A DNA stretch of 64,000 nucleotides from an uncultured Caulobacterales bacterium (GCA_938009235.1 CALLIK010000007.1:310001-374000), one strand, 5' to 3'. Shown: positions 1 through 9,357, counted from the first letter of the stretch. Notes: a model not told the origin generated them from the sequence alone. Numbers and translations are program-made.

Positions 1-54
1 ATCGAAGTGAAGTTCAAGCGACACCCAGATGACCGCGCGGCTGTTGGGGTTTAG
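1..54 (+). CDS. possible 3' end of an upstream gene (partial)
   Basis: Frame 1 is open from the window edge to a TAG at 52-54, giving a 17-residue tail rich in charged residues (IEVKFKRHPDDRAAVGV). It could be the C-terminus of a gene lying to the left. Seventeen codons are too few to prove coding, and no family can be assigned. Confidence 0.25.
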   Translation: MEVKFKRHPDDRAAVGV

Positions 55-179
55 GCGCTCTTTGAATTTGGTCTAATTTCGGTCATATTCTACGCCCACT
101 CATGGACTGAAATGATACTATGAGTTGCGCCCTTGGGCGTGCTCTAGTGTTTTTAGAGTTTAAACTGAGGCTAGTTATC

Positions 180-1688
180 ATGACGCATAGAAAATTATAT
201 CATCACCTAGCTCTAGGCTCCGCTATATTCGTATTAAGCGCCTGCGCCACATCAGGACAAAAGACATCTTTGGACCCTACCACAGCGGCAATATCCGAAG
301 TCTATGTAGAAGATTTTGGTAATGACACTCGTGACTCTGATGATGCTATCGTCACAACAGGTGCGCGTTCAAGAGCCTCATCTAGACCCGCTCCTGCGCC
401 TATCGTTATACGCGCGCCAGTAGTGGAAGCCTTGCCCGCGCCGTCAGCTGAATATGCGGATGAGGATATATTAGCCAGCAGCCCCTCTGCGTCCATCGTC
501 CGCCCTAGTCCGTCATCTCCACCCACAGACGGTGGCTCATACTCAAACCCTCAAGCCGGATTACTCACCGCTGGAGATTATGACGATGTGCTGAACCCTG
601 ATCTTTATCAGGCCTATCTCGAGAAAAAATTGCAAGGCGCATTAGGCAACAAGAGCCTGCCCTATGTTGATGCCGACCAACGTATTACAATTCGCGTCTT
701 AGATCGTTTGGGAAAACCCATGCCACAGGCGGATATTTCATTGCGCTATAGTGATGGCGAGAAAATGTTTCCATTACGAACAGGCGCAGACGGCTTGGCG
801 TATATCTACCCAAATTTTGATGCCTTAAAACCAGAGACCGTCATTAAAGTCTCGGCCAAGAACGCCAAGTCAGTTGAAAAAATATTACCCGGGGGGCTGA
901 TTCATGTAGGCGGCAGTATTACCGTTGACCTCAACACAGATAGAAAACGTCTAAATAATTTAGACCTACTTTTAACTATCGATGCCACAGGCTCGATGGC
1001 TGACGAAATGCGGTATTTGCAAACGGAATTGCAAGCTATCTTAAATCGAGTCGAGGCCCGTAACCCTGGCGTCAGCATTCGCACAGGCTTGATTGTGTAT
1101 CGTGATAAGGGCGATGACTATGTCGTCAAGACAATCCCCTTTACCGATGATATTGATGATTTCAAAAGAGCCTTAAGCAACCAAAATGCCAATGGCGGTG
1201 GAGATAGGCCCGAAGCCATGCACGTCGCCATGCGAACGGGCCTTAAGATGGATTGGCGGAAGAACGCCGTGAAGGTCAATCTTTTGGTCGCCGACGCTCC
1301 GCCGCATGATGAAGATATTTCAGACACGTGGAAAGCAGGCCTTATTTCTCGCACACGCGGCATCCATGTCGTTCCCATAGCCGCCAGCGGTATTGACCCA
1401 ACTGCAGAGTTTCTAATGCGAAGCATGGCGCAAATCACGGGCGGGCGTTATTTATTTTTAACCGATGATAGCGGTATCGGAAACCCACATGCAAAGCCGA
1501 CTGTAGATTGCTATGTTGTGACGCGTCTGGACGGTTTGGTGACACGGGTGCTGAACAGCCTAATGACAGGAGAACGCGATGAACCCGAAGCGGCTGATAT
1601 TATACGAACTGTCGGGAATTACCGTTCAGGCGTTTGCGCTATTAGCGATGCAGCTGCGGGCGCCATGCTTAAAAATGTAAGTCAATAA
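180..1688 (+). CDS. VWA-domain lipoprotein
   Basis: This 502-residue protein is probably an envelope lipoprotein. The ATG at 180 is preferred over an in-frame ATG at 120 because it is preceded by GAGG and opens directly into a signal peptide with the lipobox LSAC (Cys about residue 22). A low-complexity Ser/Pro/Ala stretch follows (about 60-125), then an Ig-like region (about 165-250), then a von Willebrand factor A domain from about residue 261. The metal-binding loop reads DATGSM at 268-273, a variant of the DxSxS MIDAS. VWA domains bind protein ligands through a divalent metal. The partner is unknown, and no enzymatic motif is visible. It appears monocistronic, with an unrelated small membrane gene 62 bases downstream. 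Confidence 0.8.
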   Translation: MTHRKLYHHLALGSAIFVLSACATSGQKTSLDPTTAAISEVYVEDFGNDTRDSDDAIVTTGARSRASSRPAPAPIVIRAPVVEALPAPSAEYADEDILASSPSASIVRPSPSSPPTDGGSYSNPQAGLLTAGDYDDVLNPDLYQAYLEKKLQGALGNKSLPYVDADQRITIRVLDRLGKPMPQADISLRYSDGEKMFPLRTGADGLAYIYPNFDALKPETVIKVSAKNAKSVEKILPGGLIHVGGSITVDLNTDRKRLNNLDLLLTIDATGSMADEMRYLQTELQAILNRVEARNPGVSIRTGLIVYRDKGDDYVVKTIPFTDDIDDFKRALSNQNANGGGDRPEAMHVAMRTGLKMDWRKNAVKVNLLVADAPPHDEDISDTWKAGLISRTRGIHVVPIAASGIDPTAEFLMRSMAQITGGRYLFLTDDSGIGNPHAKPTVDCYVVTRLDGLVTRVLNSLMTGERDEPEAADIIRTVGNYRSGVCAISDAAAGAMLKNVSQ

Positions 1689-1750
1689 GGTTACGCCCAG
1701 AGGACAGCACAACGGGGGAGATTTAAATTAAATCCGTAGATCAAAATAAG

Positions 1751-2173
1751 ATGCGACGCTCATGGCTCATTGTGGCCGCTCTTGTCATGACTGCGCTAAT
1801 CTGTGGGGAATATTTTGGTTCATTCCTATATGGCTCTATTGTCGGATCATCCGCTTATCCGCGAATTGAAGTTGGCCCTTTCAGCCTGCCCTCCTATTTT
1901 AATAACGCACCCTTGTTGTGGCCCTTTGGCGCTGCGCTTTTTTCTTTAATTGGGTTATTCAAACCTCGCTGTTTTCGAACGCTAGGATTACTTTTAGGCC
2001 TCACGTTCTCATTATTCATGACGGCCCTCTTCGTGCATCAATATACTTGGAGTTTAGAATATGACCCGAACCGTATGGGCGGCATGATCCAAACGACACT
2101 TATGTGGATGGGTTTGTTTACTGTGAATGTTTTTGCGTCATGGGCGGCAATTAAGCAAAAACTTAAACCCTAG
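1751..2173 (+). CDS. small multi-pass membrane protein, unknown function
   Basis: A 140-residue hydrophobic protein with about four predicted membrane segments (roughly residues 5-30, 52-68, 76-95 and 115-133) and a basic tail (KQKLKP). The second half of the loop before the last helix carries a Met/Gly-rich stretch (RMGGMIQ). I recognise no family. Its 3' end overlaps the convergent GFA gene by 11 bases, so the two transcripts would overlap at their ends. Confidence 0.6.
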   Translation: MRRSWLIVAALVMTALICGEYFGSFLYGSIVGSSAYPRIEVGPFSLPSYFNNAPLLWPFGAALFSLIGLFKPRCFRTLGLLLGLTFSLFMTALFVHQYTWSLEYDPNRMGGMIQTTLMWMGLFTVNVFASWAAIKQKLKP

Positions 2174-2561
2174 GCCCCAACCAAACATCACGCGCGCCGT
2201 CTGTCACGACATCCATGTTCGCGCCTTCGGTGGCGCGGATTGGTATTGTTTTTGGGTCGACGTCATCTAGGCAGAAGACATTGATGCCGTAGTGGTCTGG
2301 CATCGCTTGTTTTCGGTGGTGGGTATAAATCCCGCAGGTCTTGCAGAAATAATGCCGCGCGATTTCTGTGTTCCACCTATATTCGGATACGCTGTCTTCA
2401 TCCGACAAAAGCCTAAACTGGCTTTCGTGGACTTTGACCATCAGCGCATTTTTCTTGATACAGAGCGAACAGTCACACGTCGTGAGTTCTGAAAGGTCGC
2501 TATTGATTTCAAACCGAACCGCGCCGCAATGGCACGATCCAGAATGAGACTTCGCGCTCAC
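2163..2561 (-). CDS. GFA/CENP-V family zinc-binding protein
   Basis: A 132-residue protein with the cysteine pattern of the glutathione-dependent formaldehyde-activating enzyme (GFA) fold: SCHCGAVRF near the N-terminus, CDCSLC about residue 30 and FCKTCG about residue 73. These bind zinc, and family members act on or carry small thiol adducts. The true substrate cannot be read from sequence, and most family members are not proven formaldehyde enzymes. It starts with GTG one base after the stop codon of the upstream porin gene, so it is probably translated from the porin message. Confidence 0.8.
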   Translation of the reverse strand: MSAKSHSGSCHCGAVRFEINSDLSELTTCDCSLCIKKNALMVKVHESQFRLLSDEDSVSEYRWNTEIARHYFCKTCGIYTHHRKQAMPDHYGINVFCLDDVDPKTIPIRATEGANMDVVTDGARDVWLGPRV

Positions 2562-2562
2562 C

Positions 2563-4695
2563 CTAAAACTTAAAGCCAGCCTGAACGAAGACGCTTGTCG
2601 CGGTTTGGTCTAGCGGGGTTAGGACGTTGGCGACGACGCCATTGGTTGTGCGGTCAACATATTGAACGCCTGTACCAACGGTGAATTTATCCAAGTCATA
2701 GGTGATGCCGAATGTGGCTTGGTCAGATGTTAGGCTTACATTGTCATCTTCTGCATGGCCATAGCCGAGCGTGAATCCGAGCGCGCCCGGTTTCCATGTC
2801 AGGCCAGCGTCATAAGCGGTGTAAGTCCCATCCAACAAACCATTGTTAGATTGCAGCCAAGAGCCGCCCAATGTCCAATTGCCATAGCCAAGTTCAAGAC
2901 CCGCGCCATAGCTTTCGAGATCATCCAATCCTGCGAGGCCTGATGTTTCAGTTCCGCGGGCATATGTGACGGTGCCTTCGACGGACATGCCATTTTGGAA
3001 TGTGCGATCAAGCGCGAGGCCTGCTTCCATGACGTCTTCAATCTCAGGGCGGGTCACGCCTGTAATGTCGCGGTCGACACAATAATCAACGCCACACGCA
3101 TCTGCATTGAGCGCATAGGATGCGCCAAATTGCACACCAACGCCGATTTGATCACCCAAGAGACGCGGCGATGTATAGGTAACTTTTTCAGAGAAACCTG
3201 ACGCGTCATTGACGGTCTTGACGCTGTCTAGTCCTGTGAAATCGACGGGAGAGTTGGACGCGCCAAGGACCAATAATGACGGTGCGCCCAGGCTAAAGAT
3301 ATAAGCCGCGCCGTCATCACGACCAACGGTGACATCACCATATGCCGAGCGCAAAAAGACATGCGCAGATTCGAGTGCATATTGGACATCTGTTTCTTGG
3401 TCTTCGCCCGCTGTATAAAATTGTGATGTGTGTCCGCGTAAGCTTGATGTGCCTAGCGCGGAACCAGAACACCCAGCGACAGTGACAGGGCAATCGGATA
3501 AACGTCCGCCAAAGCCGCGGCGATACGGATCATGTTGGACTCGTCCGCCAACATTGACGCCATATTCAAAGCCGCCTTGCGTGATGGCGCTGACTTCGAG
3601 TTCGAGTTGCGCGTCCCCAATGAAGTCTTCGGACCATCCATCAGGCGGCCCATATTGATTGTCTTCTACGTCGCGATTGGACGCCGCTGCGCCAAGATTA
3701 AATGCGCCGCGTAGAACCGTAGCGATATTTCCAAGACCGAGGCGATCTTTCCAGCTCTGTGGTTTTTGCGGGGTTGGGTATGATGTTCCGCCCTGAGCTG
3801 GGTACTGATTTTGATACGGCGTTTCAGATGGGTATTGGTTTTGGGCTTGATATTGATTTTGGTACTGATTTTCCGTTTTACCTAGATACTGACCTTGGCT
3901 TGGCGCGGCGGGTTCCGCATACGTATAATTCTGATACTCAGTTTGTGGCGCGCTACGCGGCGCATAAGGCGAAGCGGATTGTGTGTATGGAGCAGCTTGG
4001 CCATAATCTTGGGCAACGGGTTTTTGCGTACCGTAAGTTTGAGCGCCATATGCACCAGCCTCATAAGACGGAGTATCATAAGATTGGGACTCATATGGCT
4101 GCGGTTGCGCAGGGGCTTGCGCATAAGACGAACCACGTTTTGGCAGACCAGGCGGTAATGCGCCGCCCGTCAGAGAAATTGGCTTCCCAAAATCTGGAGC
4201 TTGCGTCACGCGCGGCGCAGCAGGCGGCGTATAAACATACGCTGATTGAGTGACCGGCGCTGTGCTGATTGGGGCCTCAGCGGCATATGTCTGATATGAA
4301 GGCGCGGGCATGGGTTGAGCCGCGGCGATCGGTTGAGCTGTTCCAATAGGAGGCAAAGGCGACCCTGACCCCGACGAACTCATCACGGGTGCAGAGTATG
4401 GAGCCGAAGGCGTATCATATGCAGATCCATAGGATGCAGCAGGCGGTTCATATGTCGGTGACGTATATGTTGGTGTTGAATAGCTCGGCGGCGCTGAATA
4501 ACTTGGCGGCGTTGAATAATTCGGGGCCGAATAACTTGGTGCTGAATATGACGGCGCGCTCTGCTCTGCTGGCACATCCCACGCTTGTTGTTTCTTCTTA
4601 CTCGCAAAGGGCGAGCTGGACTGCGCGGTCGCTAAACCCGCTATCGCTAAAATAGCGATCGGCGTTGCAGTATATAGAAAGCGCGAAGCAGACAT
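2563..4695 (-). CDS. outer-membrane porin with long Tyr/Pro/Gln-rich N-terminal region
   Basis: A 710-residue exported protein. A signal peptide (about residues 1-24, ending GLATAQ) is followed by about 320 residues of low-complexity sequence. This is made of PSYSAP-like units, then Gln/Tyr/Asn-rich units such as YQNQYQAQNQY, encoded between about 3780 and 4560. From about residue 350 to the end the sequence alternates in the amphipathic pattern of a Gram-negative porin barrel and finishes on Phe (AGFKF), the usual BamA recognition end. Porins let small solutes cross the outer membrane. An N-terminal disordered extension of this length is unusual: it could sit in the periplasm and touch peptidoglycan, or carry a signal. 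The GFA gene follows after one base. Confidence 0.8.
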   Translation of the reverse strand: MSASRFLYTATPIAILAIAGLATAQSSSPFASKKKQQAWDVPAEQSAPSYSAPSYSAPNYSTPPSYSAPPSYSTPTYTSPTYEPPAASYGSAYDTPSAPYSAPVMSSSGSGSPLPPIGTAQPIAAAQPMPAPSYQTYAAEAPISTAPVTQSAYVYTPPAAPRVTQAPDFGKPISLTGGALPPGLPKRGSSYAQAPAQPQPYESQSYDTPSYEAGAYGAQTYGTQKPVAQDYGQAAPYTQSASPYAPRSAPQTEYQNYTYAEPAAPSQGQYLGKTENQYQNQYQAQNQYPSETPYQNQYPAQGGTSYPTPQKPQSWKDRLGLGNIATVLRGAFNLGAAASNRDVEDNQYGPPDGWSEDFIGDAQLELEVSAITQGGFEYGVNVGGRVQHDPYRRGFGGRLSDCPVTVAGCSGSALGTSSLRGHTSQFYTAGEDQETDVQYALESAHVFLRSAYGDVTVGRDDGAAYIFSLGAPSLLVLGASNSPVDFTGLDSVKTVNDASGFSEKVTYTSPRLLGDQIGVGVQFGASYALNADACGVDYCVDRDITGVTRPEIEDVMEAGLALDRTFQNGMSVEGTVTYARGTETSGLAGLDDLESYGAGLELGYGNWTLGGSWLQSNNGLLDGTYTAYDAGLTWKPGALGFTLGYGHAEDDNVSLTSDQATFGITYDLDKFTVGTGVQYVDRTTNGVVANVLTPLDQTATSVFVQAGFKF

Positions 4696-4904
4696 GGGCA
4701 GACCCTAGGTAGTCAAATAGACGTGTCATTAACCTTTGCCCTGCGTCCCCCTAAAAAAGTGTTAACGCTTGTTTACTATATAATGTAGCGAAGAATCTGT
4801 ATTCTTGCCGCGAATTTATGAAAAGTGCTCTGGCCGCGAGAGGCAGAGCCGTTTAAGACGCTTTCACACGACTGACCAAGATTTGCATTTGGGATGCCCA
4901 TAAC
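4696..4904. other. divergent intergenic region between porin and DUF3576 gene
   Basis: This 209-base gap separates two divergently transcribed envelope genes. It contains a perfect TATAAT hexamer at 4779-4784 with a CtrA-like site just upstream (entered separately). I see no open frame or stable RNA here. Confidence 0.6.
4762..4776. promoter_or_regulatory. CtrA-like binding site next to a TATAAT promoter
   Basis: The sequence TTAACGCTTGTTTAC fits TTAA-N7-TTAA at seven of eight positions. It ends two bases before a perfect TATAAT at 4779-4784, so it covers the -35 position. CtrA-activated promoters in Caulobacter have this geometry. The hexamer orientation points to the DUF3576 gene and leuS. 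Binding is inferred, not shown. Confidence 0.4.
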
Positions 4905-5336
4905 ATGACTTTTAAACCTGCTATAGCTGCTGTTCTCGCGACGACCCTCATTCTCTCTGGGTGTGCTTCGAAATCAAAATCATCTTCGAACTCACAGAAC
5001 ATTTCGCCGAATATGGGTGTGAACACATTCCTTTGGCGTGCCTCTATGGAAACATTGAACTTTATGCCATTGGCGCAAGTTGATCCATTTGGCGGTGTTA
5101 TCATCACGGACTGGTACGCAAACCAAACTGTGCCGAATGAGCGTTTCAAGGCGAACGTCTATATCCTCGACACGAATCTCCGCGCAGATGGCCTTAAAGT
5201 TTCGATCTTTAAGCAAACTAAAACAGCCGCGGGTTGGGCCGATGCAACAGTTGACGCCGATACAGCGCGTAAGATTGAAAACTCGATCCTAACACGCGCC
5301 CGCGAACTCTTCATCGCAACAACAGACGCACAGTAA
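4905..5336 (+). CDS. DUF3576 family lipoprotein
   Basis: A 143-residue lipoprotein with signal peptide and lipobox LSGC (Cys about residue 20), a short Ser/Lys linker (SKSKSSSNSQN), then the conserved body with GVNTFLWRASMETLNFMPL and DPFGGVIITDW. This is the DUF3576 family, an alphaproteobacterial envelope lipoprotein commonly encoded upstream of leuS, as here. Its biochemical role is unknown. A convergent frameshifted membrane gene separates it from leuS in this genome. Confidence 0.85.
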   Translation: MTFKPAIAAVLATTLILSGCASKSKSSSNSQNISPNMGVNTFLWRASMETLNFMPLAQVDPFGGVIITDWYANQTVPNERFKANVYILDTNLRADGLKVSIFKQTKTAAGWADATVDADTARKIENSILTRARELFIATTDAQ

Positions 5337-5349
5337 TTTAGCTGCGTCT

Positions 5350-5855
5350 TTAGGTGGCGGTTCTGTCCTCTGGGAATTTTGTGACGGCCCAAAATATTGT
5401 GGCGCATAAGTATGAAAGTGGCAGGGTTATAAAAATCCAAAGCCCCACATTTATTAACGGCGACATAATAAAAATAAAAATTGCACGAATAACACCTCCT
5501 TCGGGGAAAAGAACATCAGTGAAATAATCGTATAAATAAGCGCCGCCCAAAAATGGACGCTTGAGGCACTGTGTAGAGCGGCCCCAACAGCAGATTCCCA
5601 AGACTCTCGCTTTTCTAAATTAAAAACCCTTTTCAATCTGAAATACGCCAGCCATGCTGCGAGCGGCGTCCCGAATATAAAACAAAGTACGACCGGGAAT
5701 GTAAAAAAATGCATTGAATCTGAAAAGGATCGACCTGTTCGGAAACTCGGATCAAATATCAACGTAAACGTTAAGCCAAACACTCCAAGTCCCACAGGCA
5801 ATGCGCAGGCCCAGAACGCGCCGCGTATCATCTTTGTCTCTTCTACTGCGTTCAT
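5350..5855 (-). pseudogene. multi-pass membrane protein gene broken by a frameshift
   Basis: Two leftward frames look like one gene. The first, from an ATG at 5855, encodes about 115 residues with three or four membrane segments and then runs into a short Phe/Leu-rich tail and stop at 5454. The other frame continues with RAIFIFIMSPLINVG and a last membrane helix, ending at 5350. The switch falls at a TTTTCCCC run (5503-5510 on the minus strand): one extra base there would restore a single frame of about 165 residues. This is either a genuine decayed gene or a homopolymer sequencing error. No family was recognised. Confidence 0.5.
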
Positions 5856-6001
5856 TCCTGCGGTCCCTTACGGTGCGCTATAGCAAAAACAGCTTTAGAT
5901 TTTGTTGATTTGCGGTCCCTTTGAAGACGCAAATGCCACTAGCCGCGTTTCACTGGTCTGCTATAGCTTGGCACTTACACGGATGACCAAAGTGATTTGC
6001 C

Positions 6002-8779
6002 ATGACTGAAAAATATAACGCAGCAGAAGTAGAACCGCGCTGGCAGAAAGTATGGGCCGAGCGTGATATTTACCGCGCGCATGACGATAGCGATAAGCCG
6101 AAGTTCTTTGCGCTAGAAATGTTCCCCTATCCATCGGGCCGCATCCATATGGGTCATGTGCGCAATTACGCGATGGGCGATGTCGTCGCGCGTTATAAAA
6201 AGGCGCAAGGCTTTGAAGTCCTGCATCCGATGGGCTGGGATAGTTTCGGCATGCCTGCGGAAAACGCAGCGATTGCAACGGGCGGCCACCCGAAAGATTG
6301 GACCTATAATAATATTGACGAAATGCGCGCCCCGATGCAGCGCCTCGGCTTTGCGCTGGACTGGTCCCGCGAATTCGCGACCTCCGATGTGGCCTATTAT
6401 AAAGAACAACAACGGATCTTCCTTAAATTCTGGGAAAAGGGTTTGGTGTACCGCAAGACTGCCAAAGTGAACTGGGACCCCGTCGACAATACGGTCCTCG
6501 CGAATGAGCAAGTCATCGACGGTAAAGGCTGGCGCAGCGGCGCAACCGTCGAGCAACGCGACATGGACCAATGGTTCTATAAAATCACACATTACGCCGA
6601 AGATTTGTTGAAGGGTTTAGACGGACTAGACCGCTGGCCTGAGAAAGTGCGGACGATGCAAGCGAACTGGATTGGGAAATCCGAGGGTTTGCAGATGCGG
6701 TTTGAATGGGATGGTGGCAAGTTTGAAGCTAAATTTGTTGATACAGAAAAGACTTTAGAAAATAGAGTTATTCCCAATCTTGCGGAAGATAAACAATACT
6801 ACAATTTGGCCAAACTGTGGGTTGGAGGAGAATATCCAACAGGAGTAGAGGTTTTTACAACACGACCTGACACTCTTTATGGAGCGTCCTTTCTTGCTCT
6901 TTCACCTGATCACCCAATTTCTAAAAGACTGGCAAACGATGGATATGATCACGCCGATCACCCAGTTAAGCAAATGCATGACAAGTCTGCATCCAGTATA
7001 GAAGTCGAAACATTCTTAAAAGAATGCGCGAAGATTGGCACCTCGGAAGAAGCTATTGCCCAAGCTCCTAAACTTGGTTTCGATACAGGTTTCAGAGTCA
7101 AACATCCTTTCATCGAAGGTGCAACCCTCCCTGTTTGGATAGCGAACTTTGTGCTTATGGGTTACGGCACAGGCGCGGTCTTTGGCTGTCCTGCACATGA
7201 CCAACGCGATTTAGATTTTGCGCGGAAATATGGATTGCCTGTGACGGCAGTTGTCCTTCCAGACGGCGAAGACGCCGCTACATATGAAGTGGGCACAGAA
7301 GCCTATACGGGCGAAGGCAAGTTGTTTAACTCTGGCTTCCTTGATGGAATGAATAAAAACAAAGGCATCAAGGCCGCGACCTATAAAATCACTGAAATGG
7401 GTCTAGGCGAGAGCGTGACGAATTATCGCCTCCGCGATTGGGGTGTGTCCCGTCAGCGCTATTGGGGTTGCCCAATTCCAGTTATTAAATGCGGAACTTG
7501 CGGCTCTGTTCCTGTGCCTGAAGATCAGCTGCCTGTTGAACTGCCCTATGATATTAGTTTCGAGACACCTGGGAACCCGTTGGACCATCATCCAACGTGG
7601 AAATCCGAAGGCGTCACCTGCCCGACATGCGGCAAGGCGGCCGAGCGTGAAACCGACACATTAGATACATTCGGCGATAGCTCTTGGTATTTCGCGGCCT
7701 TTGGCGGGTCGCTCTCTGCCGATGGCATGGATTGGGACGCGGCGAGTAAATGGCTGCCCGTCGATCAATATGTTGGCGGCGTGGAACATGCGGTTTTGCA
7801 TTTGCTCTACGCGCGGTTCTTCACACGCGGATTAATTGATTGTGGATTGCTTGATCTCTCCCATAGTAATTTGGCCCCTAACCCAATTGGAAATGAACCC
7901 TTTGCGGGATTATTCACGCAGGGCATGGTGACACATGCGACCTATGCGCTGGCCGACGAAAAAATCGACAAAGACAAATGGGTTCTGCCCGAAGATGTAG
8001 ACGAAAATGACGACGGCACATTCGTGCATCTGCCAACGGGTCGCCCCGTGTTAAAAGGCGACATCATCAAGATGTCCAAGTCCAAGAAGAATGTCGTCGA
8101 CCCCGACGAGATCATCAAAGGGTACGGCGCGGATGTGGCGCGTTGGTTTGTCCTATCCGATAGCCCGCCAGAACGCGATGTTGAGTGGACCGAGTCTGGC
8201 GTCATTGGCGCGTGGCGTTTTTCGAAAAAAGTTTGGTCTGTTGTGTCAGACACAACAGCGACGGATGGCCCAATGGCGGTTGCGTCTGAGGCTTCGGGTG
8301 ATGCACTCGAATTACGCAAGCTGGCCCATCGCGCATTAGACAAACTAACGACAGGCATTGAAGTCTTCCGCTTCAACACCTCCGTTGCGCAAATCTATGA
8401 GCTGACCAATGCGCTGTCGAAATATAAAGGCCAAGACGCGGCCCGTATGGAAGCGCTCGGCATTTTGATCCGCGCGATTGCGCCCTTCATGCCGCATTTG
8501 GCCGAAGAATGTTGGTCCAAAGTTGGCGGTGAGGATTTAGTCTATCACGCGCCGTGGCCTGTGGTTGATCCCGCGATGTTGGTGGATGATACAATCACGC
8601 TACCTTTGCAGGTCAACGGCAAACGCCGCAGTGAATTGACCATCCCGAAAGACATGCCCAAAGACGAGATTGAAAAACTCGCGCTGGCCGATGAAGCCGT
8701 GTTGCGGTCGATTGGTGACGCAACGGTAAGAAAAGTCATCGTTGTGCCGGGCCGTATCGTCAATATAGTGGCAAAATGA
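6002..8779 (+). CDS. leuS: leucine-tRNA ligase
   Basis: A 925-residue class I aminoacyl-tRNA synthetase that charges tRNA-Leu in the cytoplasm. Visible motifs are the HIGH signature HMGH at 49-52, the CP1 editing domain with TTRPDT at 286-291, zinc-type cysteines (CGTCG and CPTCG) around 498-545, and KMSKS at 690-694, followed by the anticodon-binding domain. Length is slightly above the usual 860-880. The segment from about 6700 to 7160, which covers much of the editing domain, is clearly lower in GC and uses GGA and AGA codons rare in the rest of the gene, suggesting a recombined segment. The last four bases overlap the start of lptE. Confidence 0.97.
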   Translation: MTEKYNAAEVEPRWQKVWAERDIYRAHDDSDKPKFFALEMFPYPSGRIHMGHVRNYAMGDVVARYKKAQGFEVLHPMGWDSFGMPAENAAIATGGHPKDWTYNNIDEMRAPMQRLGFALDWSREFATSDVAYYKEQQRIFLKFWEKGLVYRKTAKVNWDPVDNTVLANEQVIDGKGWRSGATVEQRDMDQWFYKITHYAEDLLKGLDGLDRWPEKVRTMQANWIGKSEGLQMRFEWDGGKFEAKFVDTEKTLENRVIPNLAEDKQYYNLAKLWVGGEYPTGVEVFTTRPDTLYGASFLALSPDHPISKRLANDGYDHADHPVKQMHDKSASSIEVETFLKECAKIGTSEEAIAQAPKLGFDTGFRVKHPFIEGATLPVWIANFVLMGYGTGAVFGCPAHDQRDLDFARKYGLPVTAVVLPDGEDAATYEVGTEAYTGEGKLFNSGFLDGMNKNKGIKAATYKITEMGLGESVTNYRLRDWGVSRQRYWGCPIPVIKCGTCGSVPVPEDQLPVELPYDISFETPGNPLDHHPTWKSEGVTCPTCGKAAERETDTLDTFGDSSWYFAAFGGSLSADGMDWDAASKWLPVDQYVGGVEHAVLHLLYARFFTRGLIDCGLLDLSHSNLAPNPIGNEPFAGLFTQGMVTHATYALADEKIDKDKWVLPEDVDENDDGTFVHLPTGRPVLKGDIIKMSKSKKNVVDPDEIIKGYGADVARWFVLSDSPPERDVEWTESGVIGAWRFSKKVWSVVSDTTATDGPMAVASEASGDALELRKLAHRALDKLTTGIEVFRFNTSVAQIYELTNALSKYKGQDAARMEALGILIRAIAPFMPHLAEECWSKVGGEDLVYHAPWPVVDPAMLVDDTITLPLQVNGKRRSELTIPKDMPKDEIEKLALADEAVLRSIGDATVRKVIVVPGRIVNIVAK

Positions 8780-9291
8780 TGCGAACTCTTTTTCTCTCTC
8801 TCTCTCTCTTGTCTGGTGGCATTTTGTCGGGCTGTGGGTTTACACCCATGCACGCCTCTGCGCCTGATGGAACGAGCCTTTCTGATATTTCGGTGAGCCT
8901 TGTTAAAGGGTCACGGATTTCAGATAATCAGGCAGGGTTTTTCCTCACGCAGCGTTTACGTGACCGATTGGGAAAAGCGTCTGCCGCCTCACCCTATGAA
9001 ATTAAAGTCGTCCCTACCTATCGCCGTACGCGCTTGGGTTTGACCGAAGGTGATGTCGCCACGCGATATGACGTAACCGTTCGTGTCAAATGGGAATTGA
9101 TTCAAACGAAGACAGGCAAAGTCGTCGACAAAGGCGTCACCTCGACAGTTTCAACATTTGGCGCACCCGAAGGTCCGTATGGCGTCATCACTGCAGATAA
9201 TATTGGTGTCCAACAAGCCTCCAAGCAAACTGCCGATAAATTGGTGATTGAGTTGGCGAGTTATTTTGCCAAACAATCCAAAACTAACTAA
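8776..9291 (+). CDS. lptE: LPS-assembly lipoprotein LptE
   Basis: A 171-residue lipoprotein with signal peptide and lipobox LSGC (Cys about residue 20) followed by the typical GFTPMHA. LptE plugs the LptD barrel in the outer membrane and guides lipopolysaccharide to the surface. Its sequence is poorly conserved across bacteria, but the short lipoprotein between leuS and holA is LptE by position and by the CGFxP start. The ATG overlaps the leuS stop (ATGA), which indicates translational coupling. Confidence 0.88.
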   Translation: MMRTLFLSLSLLSGGILSGCGFTPMHASAPDGTSLSDISVSLVKGSRISDNQAGFFLTQRLRDRLGKASAASPYEIKVVPTYRRTRLGLTEGDVATRYDVTVRVKWELIQTKTGKVVDKGVTSTVSTFGAPEGPYGVITADNIGVQQASKQTADKLVIELASYFAKQSKTN

Positions 9292-9357
9292 CCCCTGACT
9301 TTATCTCCAATTCTTCACCTTTAGACATAATAGAGCCCGTCACGTGATGTCCGTTCA

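Noticed and set aside
3759-4253. 164-codon open frame opposite the porin repeat region
   Set aside because: It exists only because the repeat codons on the other strand exclude stops; it has no start signal or protein-like profile.
5454-5520. Programmed -1 frameshift in the 5.4 kb membrane gene
   Set aside because: A TTT TTA stretch is present, but the flanking base breaks the X-XXY-YYZ pattern and no stimulatory stem is evident; a lost base in TTTTCCCC is simpler.
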